From Microtetraspora fusca (GTDB lineage Bacteria; Actinomycetota; Actinomycetes; Streptosporangiales; Streptosporangiaceae): a DNA stretch of 64,000 bases. Where the stretch lies: contig NZ_BBYK01000040.1 of NCBI RefSeq assembly GCF_001570365.1, forward strand, positions 289,915 through 353,914. The letters run 5' to 3'. The notes beneath the pieces are model-generated. The model was given only the letters and a program-made list of their open reading frames with translations. It did not search any database and was not told the DNA's origin. Numbering within the stretch: position 1 is the first letter of the stretch; each line of letters begins with the position of its first letter. Of the stretch, positions 1-8,700 are shown in pieces. Position numbers and translations under genes: made by a program.

Positions 1-550
1 GGACCAGCCCCGGCTCGATCGTCAACGCCGCGGTCCCCCACAGGAAGCGCACGCCCTGAGTCGCCAGCCAGGACGCGAGGGCGTGGACCGCCTCGCGGGG
101 GTCGACCCGGATGTCCAGCGGCAGCCACGCCCCTCCGACGGCGTCCGCGCCGACCGGCACGCGGGCCGCGACGTCGGCGCGGTCGAGCAGCCGCACCTGG
201 TCGCCGCGCCGGTCGCGGAACTCCTCGAGCACGGCGCGCTCGTCGTCGGCGCGGGCGACCACCACGGTGCCGCACTCGCGCAGCCAGAAGCCGGCCTCCT
301 TCGCCAGCCGGATCCACGCGGCGCGGGCGTCCAGGGCGTACTCGAGCGCCGGGCCGTCCTGGGCCGTGGTGCATCCGTGGCCGAAGTTCCGCACCGAGGC
401 TCCGACCGCGTGTTCGTCCCGTTCGACGACCACGACGGACAGGCCACGGCGTACGGCGTCCACGGCGTGGGCGAGGCCGACGATCCCCGCGCCGACGATG
501 ACGACGTCGGCGCGTTCCCGCGGCCTCGCAAGCAGCGGTGCACTTGTCAT
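1..550 (-). CDS. FAD-dependent oxidoreductase, TIGR03364-like (partial, runs off window)
   Basis: The first 183 or so residues of a DAO-fold flavoenzyme are visible; the 3' end lies outside the window. The N-terminus carries the dinucleotide-binding GAGIVGLAHA loop (about residues 21-30), followed by a VVVVERD strand end and a SVRNFGHGC motif typical of the TIGR03364 group. Members of that group cluster with phosphonatase-like HAD hydrolases and are thought to deaminate an aminophosphonate oxidatively; exactly such a hydrolase lies at 1494-2213, across the divergent GntR gene. ATG at 550 is the first start and overlaps a 16-bp palindrome. No clear ribosome binding site precedes it, so the start is not certain. 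The substrate is inferred. Confidence 0.8.
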   Translation of the reverse strand, partial: MTSAPLLARPRERADVVIVGAGIVGLAHAVDAVRRGLSVVVVERDEHAVGASVRNFGHGCTTAQDGPALEYALDARAAWIRLAKEAGFWLRECGTVVVARADDERAVLEEFRDRRGDQVRLLDRADVAARVPVGADAVGGAWLPLDIRVDPREAVHALASWLATQGVRFLWGTAALTIEPGLV

Positions 551-557
551 GACAAGT
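542..557. promoter_or_regulatory. 16-bp perfect palindrome, probable GntR/HutC operator
   Basis: ACTTGTCATGACAAGT is a perfect palindrome covering the ATG of the oxidoreductase gene. It has the same ACT-n-GTC-nn-GAC-n-AGT skeleton as the DasR operator of Streptomyces (ACTGGTCTAGACCAGT), and DasR is a GntR protein of the HutC/UTRA type like the neighbour at 706. It is therefore the best candidate site for that regulator. Binding is inferred. Confidence 0.6.
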
Positions 558-669
558 AAGGTGGCCGACCTCTCCGACGCTCGTCAACACGTCGAAGCGA
601 GTTGTCGCACCTTGTTCGCCTTCTATTAACCTCGCAGGTCAGACGGGGTTATCGAGAGGTCGGAACCGC

Positions 670-697
670 TTGCGTCGGCGACGTCGAGATGTATAGT
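670..697 (+). promoter_or_regulatory. Promoter of the GntR gene (leaderless)
   Basis: TTGCGT at 670-675 and TATAGT at 692-697 are 16 bp apart. The GTG start at 706 lies 8 nt after the -10 box, about where transcription should begin, and has no ribosome binding site before it. A leaderless transcript is expected. Confidence 0.55.
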
Positions 698-705
698 CAA
701 CTGCC

Positions 706-1497
706 GTGGAGCAGGCTATTCACGAACGCATCGCCGACGACCTGAGGCGCCGCATCGCCGGCGGTGAGCTCCCGGTCGGCGCGGCGCTGCCATCGGAGTC
801 CCAACTGTGCGAGCAGTGGTCGGTCTCGCGCGGCCCGGTACGTCAGGCCCTGAGCGCGCTGCGCGCCGAGGGGCTCGTCGGCGGCGGCCGCGGACGACCG
901 CCGGTCGTGCGCACGGGCCAGGTGCCGCAGCCGTTCGAGACGTTCCTGTCGTTCTCGCTGTGGGCGCGCGGCCTCGGCCGTACGCCCGGCCAGCGCACGG
1001 TGGAGATCGCGCGACGGCCCGCGCGGCCCGAGGTGGCCGACGCGCTGGCGATCGACGAGGGCGACCCGGTCGTCGAACTGCTGCGGCTGCGGCTGCTGGA
1101 CGGCCGGCCGACGATGGTGGAGCGCACCGCCTTCGTCGAGCCGGTGGGCCGCCTGCTCTTCGACTTCGACACCGACTCGGGGTCGGTCTACGCCTACCTC
1201 GCGGAGCGCGGGGTCGATCTCTCCGTCGCCCGGCACGTCTTCGACGCGGTCGCCGCCGACGAGACGGACGCCTCGCTCCTCGACGTCCCGCCGGGTGCGC
1301 CGCTGCTACGCGAGCGCCGGAGGGCCGGCAGCGCGGCGGGCGAGCCGTACGAGTACTCCGACGACCGTTACCGGCCGGACGTCGTCACCTTCACCATCGA
1401 GAACGCCCAGCGGGCCCGCCCCTCTGTCGGCCGCACCTGGCGGCCCGGCCTGGTTGACGACGCGCGGCCCGCACCTGCTGAGGAGGAACCCTCTTGA
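706..1497 (+). CDS. GntR-family regulator, HutC/UTRA type
   Basis: A 263-residue regulator with an N-terminal winged helix (about residues 1-70; PSESQLCEQWSVSRGPVRQAL is the recognition region) and a C-terminal UTRA effector domain. UTRA regulators sense small metabolites and release DNA upon binding. It sits between a divergent FAD oxidoreductase and a downstream phosphonatase-like gene that it overlaps by 4 nt, so it is the likely local regulator of phosphonate use. The GTG start is 8 nt from a good -10 box (leaderless). The effector is unknown; an aminophosphonate or breakdown product is an inference from context. Confidence 0.88.
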   Translation: MEQAIHERIADDLRRRIAGGELPVGAALPSESQLCEQWSVSRGPVRQALSALRAEGLVGGGRGRPPVVRTGQVPQPFETFLSFSLWARGLGRTPGQRTVEIARRPARPEVADALAIDEGDPVVELLRLRLLDGRPTMVERTAFVEPVGRLLFDFDTDSGSVYAYLAERGVDLSVARHVFDAVAADETDASLLDVPPGAPLLRERRRAGSAAGEPYEYSDDRYRPDVVTFTIENAQRARPSVGRTWRPGLVDDARPAPAEEEPS

Positions 1498-2213
1498 CGA
1501 TCGAACTCGTGGTCCTGGACATGGCCGGCACGACCGTGGAGGAGCACGGCGCCGTGTACGAGGCGCTGGCCGAGGCCGTCACCGCCGCCGGGGGCCGCCC
1601 CACCGAGGCGGACATCCAGCGCTGGATGGGCGCGAGCAAGCGCGAGGCGATCACCCGCCTGCTCGCCGAGAGCACCGGACAGGACCCGGACGAGGCGACG
1701 GTGGACGCCGCCTTCGCCGACTTCCGCGCCCGGCTGGACAAGGCGTACCGCGACCGGCCGCCCGCGCCCCTGCCCGGCGTGCCGGAGGCCCTGGGCCGCA
1801 TCCGGGCGGCCGGTGTGAAGGTCGCGCTGACGACCGGGTTCGACCGCGAGGTCACCACCGCGCTGCTCGCCACCCTCGGCTGGCGCGTCGCGCCCGGCGC
1901 GGCCCCAGTGGACGCCGCGGACGGCATGGACGGCGTGGTGATCGACGCGGCGATCTGCGTGGACGACGTGCCCACCGGCCGTCCCGCCCCCTACATGATC
2001 TTCCGGGCGATGGAGGCGACGGGCGTGTGGGACGTCGCGCGGGTCGCCGTGGCGGGCGACACCGTACGCGACCTCCAGGCCGGGACGAACGCGGGGGCCC
2101 GCCTCGTCGCCGGCGTGCTGACGGGAAAGCTGGACGCCGTCGGCCTGGGCGCGGAGCGGCACACCCACCTGCTGCCCGGCGTGGCCGACCTGCCCGACCT
2201 GCTCGGCCTGTAG
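1494..2213 (+). CDS. Phosphonatase-like HAD hydrolase (TIGR03351 type)
   Basis: A 239-residue HAD-superfamily hydrolase. Motif I is DMAGTT, with nucleophile Asp9 and the Ala of PhnX-type enzymes in place of the usual second Asp. A helical cap follows; Lys49 in MGASKREA lies about where PhnX has its Schiff-base lysine. GDTVRDLQAG near the C-terminus is the metal-binding motif. The TIGR03351 group is related to phosphonoacetaldehyde hydrolase and is thought to split the C-P bond of a related aldehyde. It starts with TTG, overlaps the GntR stop codon, and has AGGAGG at 1480-1485, so it is translationally coupled. The exact phosphonate is not known. Confidence 0.85.
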   Translation: MTIELVVLDMAGTTVEEHGAVYEALAEAVTAAGGRPTEADIQRWMGASKREAITRLLAESTGQDPDEATVDAAFADFRARLDKAYRDRPPAPLPGVPEALGRIRAAGVKVALTTGFDREVTTALLATLGWRVAPGAAPVDAADGMDGVVIDAAICVDDVPTGRPAPYMIFRAMEATGVWDVARVAVAGDTVRDLQAGTNAGARLVAGVLTGKLDAVGLGAERHTHLLPGVADLPDLLGL

Positions 2214-2231
2214 CGCCTGCGTGCCCTGGGG

Positions 2232-3539
2232 CTACTTGTCCGGCGTGGAGACGCGCGAGCGGATGCCGGTGACCCGGCGGAAGACGTCCCACCAGAACGG
2301 GGCGCCGAAGAGCAGCGCGAACAGGGTGATCAGGAAGCCGGGCCAGTGGGACGGGGACGCCACCCGGCTCCACCAGTCGCCGCCCCGCCACGACCAGGAC
2401 GGCCCGGCCTCGGCGCTCATCTCGACCGTCACCGGCGCGTGCGTGAAGATCTGCACGAACGCCGGGGTGCTGAGCACGTCGGTCACGCAGGAGTAGGTGT
2501 CCTCCCCGGACGCGCACCGCTCCCTCAGCGGAGCCAGCGCCTCCGCACCCGACTGGGCGAACGCCGCGACCGAGCTTCGGTAGGCGCTGTCGTTCAGCAG
2601 CGACTTGCCGTACTCCAGGGAGTCCATGCCGAAGATCACCGTGACGAGCAGGCTGAGCGCGGCGATCACCCAGCGGACGTACCTCCGGTACAGCATGGTG
2701 AGCCGCTGCATCTCGCCGTCGAACCAGTCCGCGACCCCGTTGCGGAACGCCTCGACGTCGTGGGACGCGCGGTCCCACACGGCCTTGAGCGGCCGGTAGA
2801 GCGGGCTCCTGAGCGTGTCCAGCTCGCGCATCAGCCGCTCGACGCCGCCCATGTCGGTGGCGATCTCCATCAGCGCTACGGCGAACCGGGCCGGGGGGAT
2901 CTGCGCGATGTTGGTCCGGCCGCGCGCCGAGTGGTCGATCTCCTGCAGCCGCTCGTGCAGGAGGTCGGCCAGCGACTCGCCCTCCTCCGGCCGGCCCGGG
3001 CCGTCTCCCTGGAGGGCGAGCGTCGCCGTGGCCGCGGCGACCTCCTCGGGGTCGGCCAGTCCCGGACCGTGCGCCGGGTCGGCGACCGCCTCGGCCGCCA
3101 CCGCCTCGGCCGCCACCGCCTCGGCCGCGACCGTGCCGGGGGCGGCCGCGAGCGGCGGGCTCTCCACGGGCGCGGGCCGCGCGGTGAACGCCGGTCGCGG
3201 ATCCCGCCCGAACGGCAGCTTCGCGAACACGCCGAGCACGGTCGCGGGCAGCCGGGACCGCCCCTCACCGGGTGGCGGGAGCAGGTCGGCCAGCCGGGCG
3301 CACAGCCAGCGCCCCACGCCCTTCAACCGGTCGAGCACCCGCGTCAGGACCCGCAGCGCGGCCGGGACCCGCTCCGCGACCTCCGCGCCGTCGAGGGTGT
3401 CGCGCAGGTACGCCCACAGGAACTTGCTGCGGATGCCCAGCAGCCGGACGATTCCCTCGTTGACACCGCTGACCAGCAACGACAGCAGCAGGAAGGCGAG
3501 CACCAGGCCGAGGGCGAGGTCGGTGTAGTACGAGATCAA
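2232..3539 (-). CDS. Membrane protein of unknown function
   Basis: A 435-residue protein I do not recognise. It has one hydrophobic segment at the N-terminus (about residues 7-30), a long soluble part, a second segment near residues 300-320 (VRWVIAALSLLVTVIF) and a C-terminal one (FLITLFALLFGAPFWWDVF). The soluble part holds an Ala/Glu/Val run encoded by three 15-bp repeats. Two extracytoplasmic Cys residues in the C-terminal loop could form a disulfide. The TTG start has only a weak GGTGAT upstream and lies about 60 bp from the end of an IS element, so the native promoter may have been displaced. Confidence 0.6.
   Translation of the reverse strand: MISYYTDLALGLVLAFLLLSLLVSGVNEGIVRLLGIRSKFLWAYLRDTLDGAEVAERVPAALRVLTRVLDRLKGVGRWLCARLADLLPPPGEGRSRLPATVLGVFAKLPFGRDPRPAFTARPAPVESPPLAAAPGTVAAEAVAAEAVAAEAVADPAHGPGLADPEEVAAATATLALQGDGPGRPEEGESLADLLHERLQEIDHSARGRTNIAQIPPARFAVALMEIATDMGGVERLMRELDTLRSPLYRPLKAVWDRASHDVEAFRNGVADWFDGEMQRLTMLYRRYVRWVIAALSLLVTVIFGMDSLEYGKSLLNDSAYRSSVAAFAQSGAEALAPLRERCASGEDTYSCVTDVLSTPAFVQIFTHAPVTVEMSAEAGPSWSWRGGDWWSRVASPSHWPGFLITLFALLFGAPFWWDVFRRVTGIRSRVSTPDK
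3085..3129. repeat. Three 15-bp direct repeats inside the membrane-protein gene
   Basis: Unit ACCGCCTCGGCCGCC occurs three times, the last with one change. It encodes the repeated Ala-Glu-Ala-Val-Ala pentapeptide of the neighbouring reading frame and probably varies in copy number by slippage. Confidence 0.8.
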
Positions 3540-3599
3540 GGGATCACCGCGAATCTACGCGCGGCCCCGTCCAGCGGATCGGGGCTCACCGGGGGGACG

Positions 3600-3760
3600 T
3601 CGATCGCACTGGTCAGCTTCTTGGCCCTGAAGGCCAAGCTTGCAGCTCCTCACCATCGATGGATTCGACAGTTCAGGCCGCGTCGTGGGCAGCGTGACTC
3701 ACTGCCCAGCCCGCGACACCGCGCGCGGCGATGTTGCGGGCTGCGTTCACGTCGGCGTGC
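3600..3760 (-). ncRNA. Candidate omega-RNA (right-end RNA) of the tnpB element
   Basis: In IS200/IS605 elements the guide RNA of TnpB overlaps the 3' end of tnpB and runs to the transposon end. Here that region holds the last codons of tnpB and a 7-bp hairpin (CTTGGCC, loop of 5, GGCCAAG, 3620-3638). The assignment rests on position and family knowledge only; boundaries are approximate. Confidence 0.35.
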
Positions 3761-4824
3761 TCAGCGAAGCCGCACGACGTGCAGGCGAAGGTGGCCTGGT
3801 CGGGCCGGTTCCTCTTATCGATGTGGCCGCAGACCGAACACCCCTTGGAGGTGTAGGCGGGGTCCACATACACCACCGGCACCCCGCGCCGCTGGGCCTT
3901 GTAGGCGATGAACGTCCCGAGCTGGTGGAACGCCCACGAATGCAAGGTGACCCGCTGGGGCTTGCGGAGCCGTACCCTCTCGCGGATGCCGCCCAGGTCT
4001 TCCAGGGCGATCCCACGACAGGTGCGTTCAGCCTCGGTCACGATGCTTTTCGCGATGCGGTGGTTGGTGTCGGCCGCAAAACGGGCTTCCCGGCCGGAGC
4101 GTCTGCGCAGCAGGCGTTTGGCCGACTTGGTGCCCTTGGCCTGCAGTCGGGAGCGCAGGCGGCGGTTGCGGTGCCGTACCTGGTTGAGCTGCCTGCCCGC
4201 GTGCCGTATGCCGTCGCTGGTGGTGGCGATGTTGGCGATACCCAGGTCCACGCCCAGGAACCCGTCTGGGTCGTAGACATCGGGTACGGGGGCCTCGCAG
4301 GTCGCGTACAGATACCACGCCCCGCCCCGGAACACCAGATCGGACTCACCCCGGCGATAGCGGGTCAGCATGTCGAGCTGGGCGGGCGAGCAGGCGAACG
4401 GGATACGCCCCAAGCGGCCGCGTACCGTCCAGATCGACACGGTACGGGCATCGAGCTGCCAGGACAGACACCGGTCGTCGAACGGCTGCGCGGCGTCCTT
4501 GCGGAACCGCACCGGGCTGCTTTCGACCGCTGCCCGCCGCTTGGACCCCTGCGGGCCGTAGTTCCCCGCCTTCAAGTTCCCGTTCAGCGTGGCGTACGCG
4601 CCGGCGACTTTACGGATGGCGTGGATGGCCGGTTGCGCCGACAGGCCCATCGCTTTCAGCTCGCCGTAGACGAGCCGTTGCAGGGAGGTTTTTCCTTTCA
4701 CGCCCGTGGTGAATGCGCGGCGGGAGGCGTGGTTGGCGGCCCGGTTGCACAGGGTGAGCGTCTCCCGCAGCGCCGCCTGCGTGGCGGCATCGGGGAGCAG
4801 CTTTACCTGCATGACCAGTTTCAC
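3673..4824 (-). CDS. tnpB: TnpB RNA-guided nuclease, IS605-type
   Basis: A 383-residue TnpB, close to the usual family length and apparently intact. RuvC-like catalytic residues are visible: Asp in GVDLGIAN (about residue 200), Glu in ALEDLGG (about 282) and Asp in HADVNAARN near the C-terminus. A zinc ribbon (CSVCGH ... CTSCGF) lies between the last two. TnpB cuts DNA beside a short target motif, directed by RNA from the element end, and helps the element persist. The first start is GTG at 4824; ATG at 4812 (MQVKLLPD) is an alternative. The partner tnpA is broken. Confidence 0.9.
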   Translation of the reverse strand: MKLVMQVKLLPDAATQAALRETLTLCNRAANHASRRAFTTGVKGKTSLQRLVYGELKAMGLSAQPAIHAIRKVAGAYATLNGNLKAGNYGPQGSKRRAAVESSPVRFRKDAAQPFDDRCLSWQLDARTVSIWTVRGRLGRIPFACSPAQLDMLTRYRRGESDLVFRGGAWYLYATCEAPVPDVYDPDGFLGVDLGIANIATTSDGIRHAGRQLNQVRHRNRRLRSRLQAKGTKSAKRLLRRRSGREARFAADTNHRIAKSIVTEAERTCRGIALEDLGGIRERVRLRKPQRVTLHSWAFHQLGTFIAYKAQRRGVPVVYVDPAYTSKGCSVCGHIDKRNRPDQATFACTSCGFAEHADVNAARNIAARGVAGWAVSHAAHDAA

Positions 4825-4828
4825 GTCA

Positions 4829-5145
4829 GGGTTTTACCATGCGTACGGTCGCGACGTCCTCGAGACGCGGATGCTCGCCCGATGCGAACAGGTCATGCGG
4901 GAGGTGCGCGCGCAGATGGGGGCGGAGCTGCGTGAAGTCAACGGCGAAGACGACTACGTCCCGCTGGTGCACTATCCGCCTAAACTGTCGATCTCGACCC
5001 TGGTCAACCGGCTCAAGGGCGTCTCGGGGCACTACCTTCGCAAGGAGTTCACCGGGACCAAACGGGTGTTCATGCACGGGCAGCTGTGGTCGCCGTCGTA
5101 CTTCGCGGCCGCGTGCGGCGGCGCGCCGCTAGTGATCATCGCGAA
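4829..5145 (+). pseudogene. tnpA: IS200-type transposase tnpA remnant
   Basis: The translation resembles the Y1/HUH transposase TnpA: MGAELREVNGEDD, then HYPPKLSISTLVNRLKG, then QLWSPSYFAAACGGAPL. The HUH motif, normally HVHLLV after EDD, reads YVPLV, so both metal-binding histidines are lost and one residue is deleted. The sequence diverges right after GGAPL, where the helix with the catalytic tyrosine should be, and the N-terminal strand is unrecognisable. It cannot encode a working transposase. Confidence 0.75.
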
Positions 5146-5159
5146 CAGCCTCCAGCTGG

Positions 5160-5401
5160 AGGGCAGGTACCAGACCCCGGCGGCACACCGGTCTGGCCGA
5201 AGGCCACCAGGAAGACCCAGATCTGCCCGAGCCCTCCCCGGATGGCGCCGTTGAGCAGGCCGGAGGCGATCGCCCCAGCCGGGTGCGCAGTGCGAGGGCG
5301 ACCAGCTGCAGCACCATCGCGGGCACGGCCACCAGGGCGTTCGCGACGAGCCGGGCGCCTGCGACCAGCAGGCCGAGCAGCGCGGTCGACCTGCTGGGCA
5401 A
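5160..5401 (-). pseudogene. Remnant of a membrane-protein gene
   Basis: Read on the minus strand, hydrophobic runs such as LVANALVAVPAMVLQLVALAL and, in another frame, GLLNGAIRGGLGQIWVFLVA follow each other. This looks like a frameshifted piece of an integral membrane protein. No family is recognised, and the piece ends at the tnpA remnant. Confidence 0.3.
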
Positions 5402-5685
5402 TCCCCCATGGGGCCCGCTCTACCGCGCCCTGGTGGGGCGAGGCCCAGCACGATCCCGCGGTCGCCGCCGGTCTCGCCGAACGCTTCATCCGCCCGCAGA
5501 CGGACAAGACCATCGCCCGTCTCAAGGCGGCCCAAGAGCAGGGACAGATATCGCGCGGCTTCGATCTCAACCTGGCCATGGCGGTCCTGTCCGGCCCCCT
5601 GTACTTCAGGCTCCTGATCATCCAGGAGCCCCTGACCCACGACTACGTCGATCGCGTACTCGAAGCCCTCTTCACCGGGATGGGT
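5382..5685 (+). pseudogene. TetR-family regulator, C-terminal remnant
   Basis: Starting at about 5382 the translation reads VDLLGNPPWGPLYRALVG, shifts frame, and goes on as GEAQHDPAVAAGLAERFIRP and later LAMAVLSGPLYFRLLI and YVDRVLEALFTGMG. This matches the ligand-binding C-terminal half of TetR-family repressors. The DNA-binding N-terminus is absent and at least one frameshift is present. The fragment lies between the IS element and glnE. Confidence 0.6.
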
Positions 5686-5787
5686 TCGCGGCATCGAGGC
5701 GGACATCCACTCCGAGACCGCACCGATCAGCCGGCGCAATCCGGCCGGGGGCGTTCCGCCGGAAACCCGCCTCGGGGGGTGGGCGAG

Positions 5788-8700
5788 TCAGTCCTCGTAG
5801 AAGACGCGCTCCACGACCGTCCTGGCCCGGCGGGTGACGCGGCGGTAGTCCTCGATGAAGTCCTCGGAGCCGTCCGGCGGGTAGCCGAGCGCCCGCGCGA
5901 TCAGCGACCGCTCCTTGACCGCCGTGGGGATCATGTCCCCGGCCCGGCCCCTGACCAGCATCACGGCGTCCCTGATCCGCGAGGCGAACCGCCACGCCTG
6001 GTCGAGCACGGCCTCGTCCTCGGCCGTCAGCAGGCCCTCGTCGACCGCGGCGCGCAGCGCGCCGAGCGTCCGGGTCGTGCGCAGCGCCGGTACGGCTCCC
6101 GCGTGGCGGAGCTGGACGAGCTGCGCCACCCACTCCACGTCCGAGAGCCCGCCCCGGCCCAGCTTGGTGTGCAGGGCGGGATCGGCGCCGCGCGGCAGCC
6201 GTTCGGCCTCCATGCGGGCCTTGAGCTTGCGGATCTCCCGTACGGCGTCGGCCGGGATGCCGTCGGCGGGGTAGCGCACCGGGTCGATCATGGCGATGAA
6301 GCCGGCGCCGAGCTCGGCGTCCCCCGCGCAGAACCGGGCGCGCAGCAAGGCCTGCGCCTCCCAGTGGGACGACCAGCGGGCGTAGTACGCCTCGTAGGAC
6401 GCGATCGTGCGGACCAGCGGCCCCTGCCTGCCCTCGGGCCGCAGCCCGGCGTCCACGAGCAGCGGCGGGTCGGGAGCCTGAAGCGCGAGCAGCCGGCGCA
6501 GCTCCTCGGCGACGGCGTGGGCGGCGTCGGTGGCGTCCCGGTCGGCCGCGCCCGGCAGCGGGGCGTGGACGAACATCACGTCGGCGTCGCTCGCGTACGA
6601 GCTCTCCAGGCCGCCCAGCCGGCCCATCGCGATCACGGCGATCCGGGTCGGCATCGGTTCGCGCCGCTCGGCGCTCACCTTGTTGACCGCCGCGTCGAGC
6701 GCGGCCTGGATGGTCACGTCGTTGAGCGCGGAGAGCGCCTGCCCCACGCCCTCGATGTCGATCAGCCCGGCCAGGTCGGCGCACGCCGTACGCAGCAGCT
6801 CGCGGCGGCGCAGCGCGCGGACGGCGGCGACGGCGGTCTCGGCGTCTCCACCGTGCCGGCCGACCGCCGCGGCGGCCTCGGACGCGAGCGCGGCGGCGGG
6901 CCGTACGGCGAGGGCGGCGTCGGAGCCGAGGATCGCGACGGCCTCCGGCGCGTGCAGCAGCAACCCGGTGACGTAGCGGCTGGTCCCGAGCAGCCGGGCG
7001 AGCCGTTCGGCGACGGCGGTCTCGTCCCGGAGCAGCCGCAGATACCACGGCGTGGCCCCGAGCTTGTCGCTGATCTGACGGAACCCGAGGAGCCCGGCGT
7101 CAGGGTCCGGCGCGTCGGCGAACCAGCCGAGCATGACGGGCAGCAGCGTGCGCTGGATCGCGGCGCGGCGGGACACCCCGCTGGTGAGGGCGGCGATGTG
7201 CCGCAGCGCGCCCTCGGCGTCGGTGTATCCGAGCGCCTCCAGCCGGGCCGTCGCGGCGGCCGCGGACAGCCGGGTCTCGGTCTCGGGCAGCCGCGCGACG
7301 GCCTGCAGCAGCGGCCGGTAGAACAGCTTCTCGTGCAGCCGCCGCGCCTCCAGCGCGTGCCGCCGCCACGTCGCGGTGAACTGGCCGACGGGGTCGCTCG
7401 TCATGCCGAGCGCCCGCCCGAGCCTGCGGAGGTCGGCGGCCTCCGAGGGCACGACGTGCGTACGGCGCAGCCGGTGGAGCTGGATCAGGTGCTCGACCCG
7501 GCGCAGGAACGTGTACGCCTCGGCGAGCGACTTGGCGTCGTCCCGGCCGACGTACCCGCCCCTGGACAGGGCGGCGAGCGCGGACAGCGTGGCGCGGCGG
7601 CGCAGCAGCGGATCGCCGCGGCCGTGGACGAGCTGGAGGAGCTGGACGGCGAACTCGATGTCGCGCAGCCCGCCCGGCCCGAGCTTGATCTGGCGGTCGG
7701 CGTCGCCGGCCCTGACCTGGGCCTCCACGCGGCGGCGCATCGCCTGCACGTCCTCGACGAAGTTCTCCCTGGCCGCGGCCTGCCAGACCAGCTCGTTGAC
7801 GGCGGCGACGTACTCCTGGCCGAGCTCCAGGTCACCGGCCACCGGCCTGGCCTTGAGCAGCGCCTGGAACTCCCAGGTCTTGGCCCACCGCCGGTAGTAC
7901 GCGAGGTGGCTGTCGAGCGTGCGGACCAGCGGGCCCATCCTGCCCTCGGGGCGCAGCCCCGCGTCGACCTCCCACAGCGCGCCCTCAGGAGTGCTCTCGG
8001 AGCAGGCCCGCATCATCGCCTGGGCCAGCCGGGTCCCTGCCTGCAGCGCCTTGGTCTCGTCGGCGCCCTCCTTCGGCTCGGCCACGAAGACGACATCGAC
8101 GTCGGAGATGTAGTTGAGCTCCCTGGCGCCGCACTTGCCCATGCCGATGACGGCGAGCCGTACGTCGTCCGCGTCCGGCACCTCGGTGCGGGCGATCGCC
8201 AGGGCGGCGTCGAGCGCGGCCGCGGCGAGGTCGGCCAGCTCGGCGGTGGTGTCGGCGAAGGGCGACTCGCCCATCAGGTCGCGGGCCGCGAGGTGGAGCA
8301 GCCGTCCCCGGTAGGCCACCCGGAGGGCGTCCAGCGCGGCCCGGCGGTCCTGCGGGAACGCGGCGACCTCGGCCGTCAGCTCCTCGCGCAGCTCACTCTC
8401 GGCCGGCCGACCGGCCCTTGCCGGCCCGGCGGCCCCGGCTTCGGAACCGGTCGCGGGTGGCGCGCCCCCGGCGGCCCCGGCCTCGGAACCGGTCGCGGGT
8501 GCCTCGGCCCCGGCGGCCCCGCGCTGCTCCAGGAGCCGCAGGTGCTCCGGATGCCGTACGACGTGGTCGCCGAGCGCGGCGCTCAGGCCGAGGACGCGCA
8601 GCAGCCGCGCGCCCAGGGCGGGATCCGCGTGGAACGCTGCGAGCACACTCGGGTCGCGTTCGACCAGGCGGGCCAGCGAGGCGAGCGCGAGGTCGGGGTC

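Larger units (their letters stand above)
3600..5145 (-). mobile_element. IS200/IS605-family element with divergent tnpB and decayed tnpA
   Basis: The element consists of an intact tnpB (minus strand) and a tnpA remnant (plus strand) facing away from each other, the IS605-type arrangement. A subterminal hairpin at 3620-3638 marks the end beyond tnpB; the other end lies somewhere after the tnpA remnant, near 5145, but I cannot place either boundary exactly. With a dead TnpA the copy cannot move by itself. It sits between a membrane-protein gene and a stretch of broken genes beside glnE. Confidence 0.7.
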
